Source: Candidatus Aminicenantota bacterium
GTDB lineage: Bacteria > Acidobacteriota > Aminicenantia > UBA2199
Direction of reading: 5' to 3'
DNA length: 7,771 nucleotides
Assembly (NCBI GenBank): GCA_020355945.1
Contig: CP070627.1
Coordinates: 4,216,543 to 4,224,313, forward strand
Part shown: positions 5,999 through 7,771 of the stretch, in pieces
How positions within the stretch are numbered: position 1 is the first letter of the stretch
How the letters are laid out: each line of letters begins with the position of its first letter
Notes under the pieces: model-generated
The model's input: the letters and a program-made list of their open reading frames with translations, nothing else
The model's database searches: none
What the model was told of the DNA's origin: nothing
Made by a program: the position numbers and the translations under genes

Positions 5999-7081
5999 AT
6001 GCCACAGAAAATTTGTTGGATACTTTTTATGTATATTTGCAGTGTTATCCCGATGGGGATGCTTGATCAAGCCGTGAATGGGGAGGAACCGAAACATGAA
6101 CATCATTATTACGATCTTCACGGAAATTCCTTGGAGCAATACGATCCGATCTGGGACACCTTGTCTGACTATTATGGTTCCTATCTTCCACATGTCCTCA
6201 CCGTCGTCTATATCGAGGGAGAATCATCCCGCTTTTCCCCAGAACATAATCAAGTCAGGTTGTCGGTGAGAACGGCGTTTGCGTCAACAGGGAAACTGAT
6301 CCTTGCCCATGAATCCTCGCATATTGCCTTATATCATGTCACCGCAGGAGCAAGCCTGCTGGAGCAATTTCGCTTTATTGACGAAGGACAAGCCCAAATT
6401 ATTGGAGCGTTGGCGACTGACACATTCGAAACGTATCAGCAACAAGCCTTGAATACTGCAGCGATGCAATATCACAAGGGAAATGTCAGCTTCGAAAAAG
6501 TCCAGCAATGGTCATCCTATTATGGGAAACCCGGGTCTGAAAACCCCTTTGCGTACGATGTGGGGGCAAGTTTTAATTTATTCCTGCGTGAACGATACGG
6601 GCAAAAGGCACTCTTCCAGTTTTTTGAAGATCTTGGCACCACACGTGACCTTTCCCAAACAATTCGGAACCTTTTTCACACCTCGGCAGAAGAGCTCGAA
6701 AACGAATGGTTTCAGTATTTAGCGTCGGTTGACATCACGCCGAATGAGGCATTGGTTCCGCCGAGGGTGGTTGAGATGTATCCGCCTCACGGTGCTGAAC
6801 ATGTCCCGGTAGACGTGAAGGAAATTTACGTCCGTTTCAATACGGACATGCGTACGACGGACATGTGTATTAATACCCCATGTAAAGATACTGGTATTTG
6901 TTACAAACATGCCTATTGGAAAACGAAAAAGATCCTGGCTGTGAAAGTCCAGGGGAGCTTGAAACCCGACTACCCTTATCAGCTCTCGTTAGGGGTTCCC
7001 CACCAGAAGTGTGTATTTACAAGTGTCGCGGGTGTTGACTTACCAATGACTCCCTGGCACTTCAGGACGGGTTCGAAATGA
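5999..7081 (+). CDS. Secreted gluzincin-type metalloprotease with C-terminal Ig-like domain
   Basis: The start is ATG 5999 because TAAGGAGG (5986-5993) lies 5 nt before it; an in-frame ATG at 5945 has no SD. The 360-aa protein begins with a signal-peptide-like segment (K4, hydrophobic 5-22, likely cleavage near 25-29), so export is expected. The zinc site is HESSH (H104, E105, H108), with a likely third ligand E129 in FIDEGQAQ, the HExxH plus EG pattern of peptidase MA/gluzincin proteins. AYDVGASFNLFLRERYG (185-201) is the usual helix after the metal site. Residues about 254-357 form a Big_5/SbsA-like Ig domain (PPRVVEMYPPHGAEHVPVDVKEI onward, ending TPWHFRTGS). That domain carries four cysteines (C290, C295, C301, C338), possibly two disulfides. 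No lipobox was seen. The gene stands alone; its substrate is unknown. Protease is the family expectation, not proof of activity. Confidence 0.85.
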   Translation: MPQKICWILFMYICSVIPMGMLDQAVNGEEPKHEHHYYDLHGNSLEQYDPIWDTLSDYYGSYLPHVLTVVYIEGESSRFSPEHNQVRLSVRTAFASTGKLILAHESSHIALYHVTAGASLLEQFRFIDEGQAQIIGALATDTFETYQQQALNTAAMQYHKGNVSFEKVQQWSSYYGKPGSENPFAYDVGASFNLFLRERYGQKALFQFFEDLGTTRDLSQTIRNLFHTSAEELENEWFQYLASVDITPNEALVPPRVVEMYPPHGAEHVPVDVKEIYVRFNTDMRTTDMCINTPCKDTGICYKHAYWKTKKILAVKVQGSLKPDYPYQLSLGVPHQKCVFTSVAGVDLPMTPWHFRTGSK

Positions 7082-7093
7082 GGTTCTGAACCC
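7069..7093. repeat. Inverted repeat at the end of the metalloprotease gene
   Basis: GGGTTC (7069-7074) and GAACCC (7088-7093) can pair across 13 nt, and GGTTC-T-GAACC (7082-7092) is an alternative tight palindrome using the same right arm. It is followed by an A run, not a T run, so it does not look like an intrinsic terminator on the plus strand. Confidence 0.4.
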
Positions 7094-7244
7094 AAAAAAA
7101 GAAAAAAGGGACGGTGGGTGCAAATGTGCAAGTGTTGTATGTGCTTTTTCTAATCCTCAGCCTTTTTCTTTTTCATGTTTCGATATATAAACTCCGCTGA
7201 TTGACGAAATAAAAAGTCCCTTTTGTTCAAAAATAGTGGTGGCT

Positions 7245-7272
7245 AAAAAGTGACCGCTTTATGTCACCTTTT
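7245..7272. repeat. Hairpin with GTGAC/GTCAC stem
   Basis: AAAAAGTGAC (7245-7254) pairs with GTCAC-C-TTTT (7263-7272) around an 8-nt loop: five pairs in the core, extended by A-T pairs past a single bulged C. With the T run in the right arm it could act as a weak plus-strand terminator for the metalloprotease transcript. Confidence 0.35.
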
Positions 7273-7281
7273 ATCTCCTTG

Positions 7282-7305
7282 TAGTGGTTTATAGTGGTTT
7301 ATAGT
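7282..7305 (+). repeat. 10-bp tandem repeat, 2.4 copies
   Basis: TAGTGGTTTA is present at 7282-7291 and 7292-7301, followed by TAGT at 7302-7305. The copies are exact and adjacent. The period equals about one DNA helical turn, so the copies face the same side. Confidence 0.75.
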
Positions 7306-7321
7306 AATTGAAAAAAAACCC

Positions 7322-7368
7322 GGAAATAATGCTCCCAAAATGATTTTGCCCTTATGATGAGCCTTTCC
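7322..7368. repeat. Nested stem structure
   Basis: GGAAA (7322-7326) pairs with TTTCC (7364-7368), GCTC (7331-7334) with GAGC (7359-7362), and the inner CAAAA-TGA-TTTTG (7336-7348) is a perfect 5-bp hairpin with a 3-nt loop. The pairs nest around one axis with small bulges, suggesting an RNA or DNA fold. Each part alone is short. Confidence 0.35.
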
Positions 7369-7387
7369 AGAAATGGGGCGGAAGTGT

Positions 7388-7414
7388 GCCTCTTGTTTGA
7401 TGAGAACAAGGGGC
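7388..7414. repeat. 10-bp hairpin
   Basis: GCCTCTTGTT (7388-7397) pairs with AACAAGGGGC (7405-7414) around the 7-nt loop TGATGAG, with one G-U wobble. It is the longest stem in the window. No T run follows on either strand, so it is not an ordinary intrinsic terminator. It lies about 60 nt before the ATPase start. Confidence 0.55.
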
Positions 7415-7441
7415 TATTCTCGGTGGTGTGTTGATTTTCGT

Positions 7442-7470
7442 TTGATATTTCCTTTCTTTTATGGTATATA
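7442..7470 (+). promoter_or_regulatory. Likely promoter of the ATPase gene
   Basis: TTGATA (7442-7447) and TATATA (7465-7470) are 17 nt apart. The expected start site, about 7 nt on, falls at or near A7477 of the ATG, which would make the mRNA leaderless. The weak AGG at 7470-7472 as the only SD candidate fits this. Confidence 0.4.
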
Positions 7471-7476
7471 GGTTAC

Positions 7477-7771
7477 ATGGAGTACGCATTAAAAGAACGA
7501 ATCGGCAAACCGGATTTATTTGTGGGACGAAAAAAAGAACTGGCTTTTTTTCTTAAGTGGATTGACGATATCAAAGAGGAAAAATCCCAGACTACCGCCA
7601 TCCTGGCCCGCCGCAAAATGGGGAAAACCGCACTGCTGGAAAGACTGTTCAATATCACCTTTTTCAAAAACGACGGGGTGATTCCTTTTTATTACGAGAT
7701 CAAAGAGAGCAAAATGTGGGTGGTGGATTTTTGCCAGGATTTTTTCCTTACTTTTATATACCAGTACATTG
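7477..7771 (+). CDS. AAA-type P-loop ATPase, 5' part
   Basis: The frame from ATG 7477 is open to the window end (98 codons seen). FVGRKKELAFF (15-25) is the conserved entry motif of archaeal-type/STAND-like ATPases of the AAA superfamily. The Walker A lies in ILARRKMGKTALLERL (42-57), with G49, K50 and T51 as nucleotide-binding residues. GVIPFYYEIKESK (67-79) is the following strand region, which I associate with a family of large ATPases found as single genes in environmental bacteria and archaea. Walker B and the C-terminal part lie outside the window. The biological role of this family is poorly known; roles in defence or mobile-element regulation have been proposed for related ATPases, but nothing here proves it. 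The start is supported by conservation beginning right after it, despite a weak SD. No plus-strand gene precedes it closely. Confidence 0.85.
   Translation, partial: MEYALKERIGKPDLFVGRKKELAFFLKWIDDIKEEKSQTTAILARRKMGKTALLERLFNITFFKNDGVIPFYYEIKESKMWVVDFCQDFFLTFIYQYI

Larger units (their letters stand above)
7082..7476. other. Structured gene-free stretch before the ATPase
   Basis: About 395 nt without a plausible gene. It begins with A-rich DNA (7094-7107) that can pair imperfectly with CCTTTTTCTTTTT at 7161-7173 across about 50 nt. GTGCAAAT/GTGCAAGT is a near direct repeat within that loop. Further along are AAAAG-TCC-CTTTT (7212-7224), the hairpins at 7245-7272, 7322-7368 and 7388-7414, and the 10-bp tandem repeat at 7282-7305. 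A promoter-like pair at 7442-7470 closes it. No known riboswitch or RNA family was recognised. Confidence 0.5.

Noticed and set aside
5834..6193. 119-codon minus-strand frame opposite the start of the metalloprotease
   Set aside because: No SD, no domain, and it overlaps the SD and signal peptide of a well-supported plus-strand gene.
7069..7093. GGGTTC/GAACCC repeat as a terminator of the metalloprotease
   Set aside because: It is followed by an A run, not a T run, on the coding strand.
7473..7667. 64-codon minus-strand frame at the right edge
   Set aside because: It lies opposite the ATPase P-loop region, whose motifs fix the plus strand as coding.

Overview
This window reads as a chromosomal stretch of a free-living bacterium of moderate, AT-leaning base composition, with mostly short purine-rich Shine-Dalgarno (SD) sites. 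The lineage cannot be fixed from the sequence alone. A hybrid histidine kinase with a C-terminal receiver, several small toxin-antitoxin (TA) genes and an AAA-type ATPase of a kind I associate with environmental anaerobes (Desulfobacterota-like or candidate-phylum genomes) point loosely to such a bacterium. That is inference.

Left part (1-3811): the 3' part of a hybrid histidine kinase (plus strand) converges with only 9 nt between stop codons on a leftward series of three housekeeping-type genes. These are, in transcription order from right to left, a PD-(D/E)XK nuclease with an Fe-S cluster motif and a topoisomerase-type zinc finger (3811-2879), a YigZ/IMPACT-family protein (2710-2087), and a HisC-like class I/II aminotransferase (1997-801). 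The 168- and 89-nt gaps leave open whether they are co-transcribed.

Middle part (3812-5704), an accessory patch: a VapBC TA pair sits behind a perfect-consensus sigma70 promoter (TTGACA, 17 nt, TATAAT). It is followed by an unrecognised 197-aa acidic, helical, coiled-coil protein with a very strong SD. Facing that gene is a HicB-like antitoxin gene with no intact toxin. Directly upstream of hicB is a 44-codon reading frame broken by one internal TGA, which looks like the remnant of its partner.

Right part (5705-7771): a gene-poor stretch with short repeats and a dyad leads to a secreted, HExxH-containing gluzincin-type metalloprotease with a C-terminal Ig-like domain (5999-7081). Then come about 395 nt without a gene but with an unusual density of hairpins and a 10-bp tandem repeat, ending at the start of an AAA-type ATPase (7477 onward) that leaves the window.

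No rRNA, tRNA, CRISPR array, transposase or phage gene was seen. The most interesting points are the nuclease/zinc-finger fusion, the orphan coiled-coil gene beside the two TA modules, the broken hicB partner, and the structured intergenic region before the ATPase. None of these by itself proves a new system.
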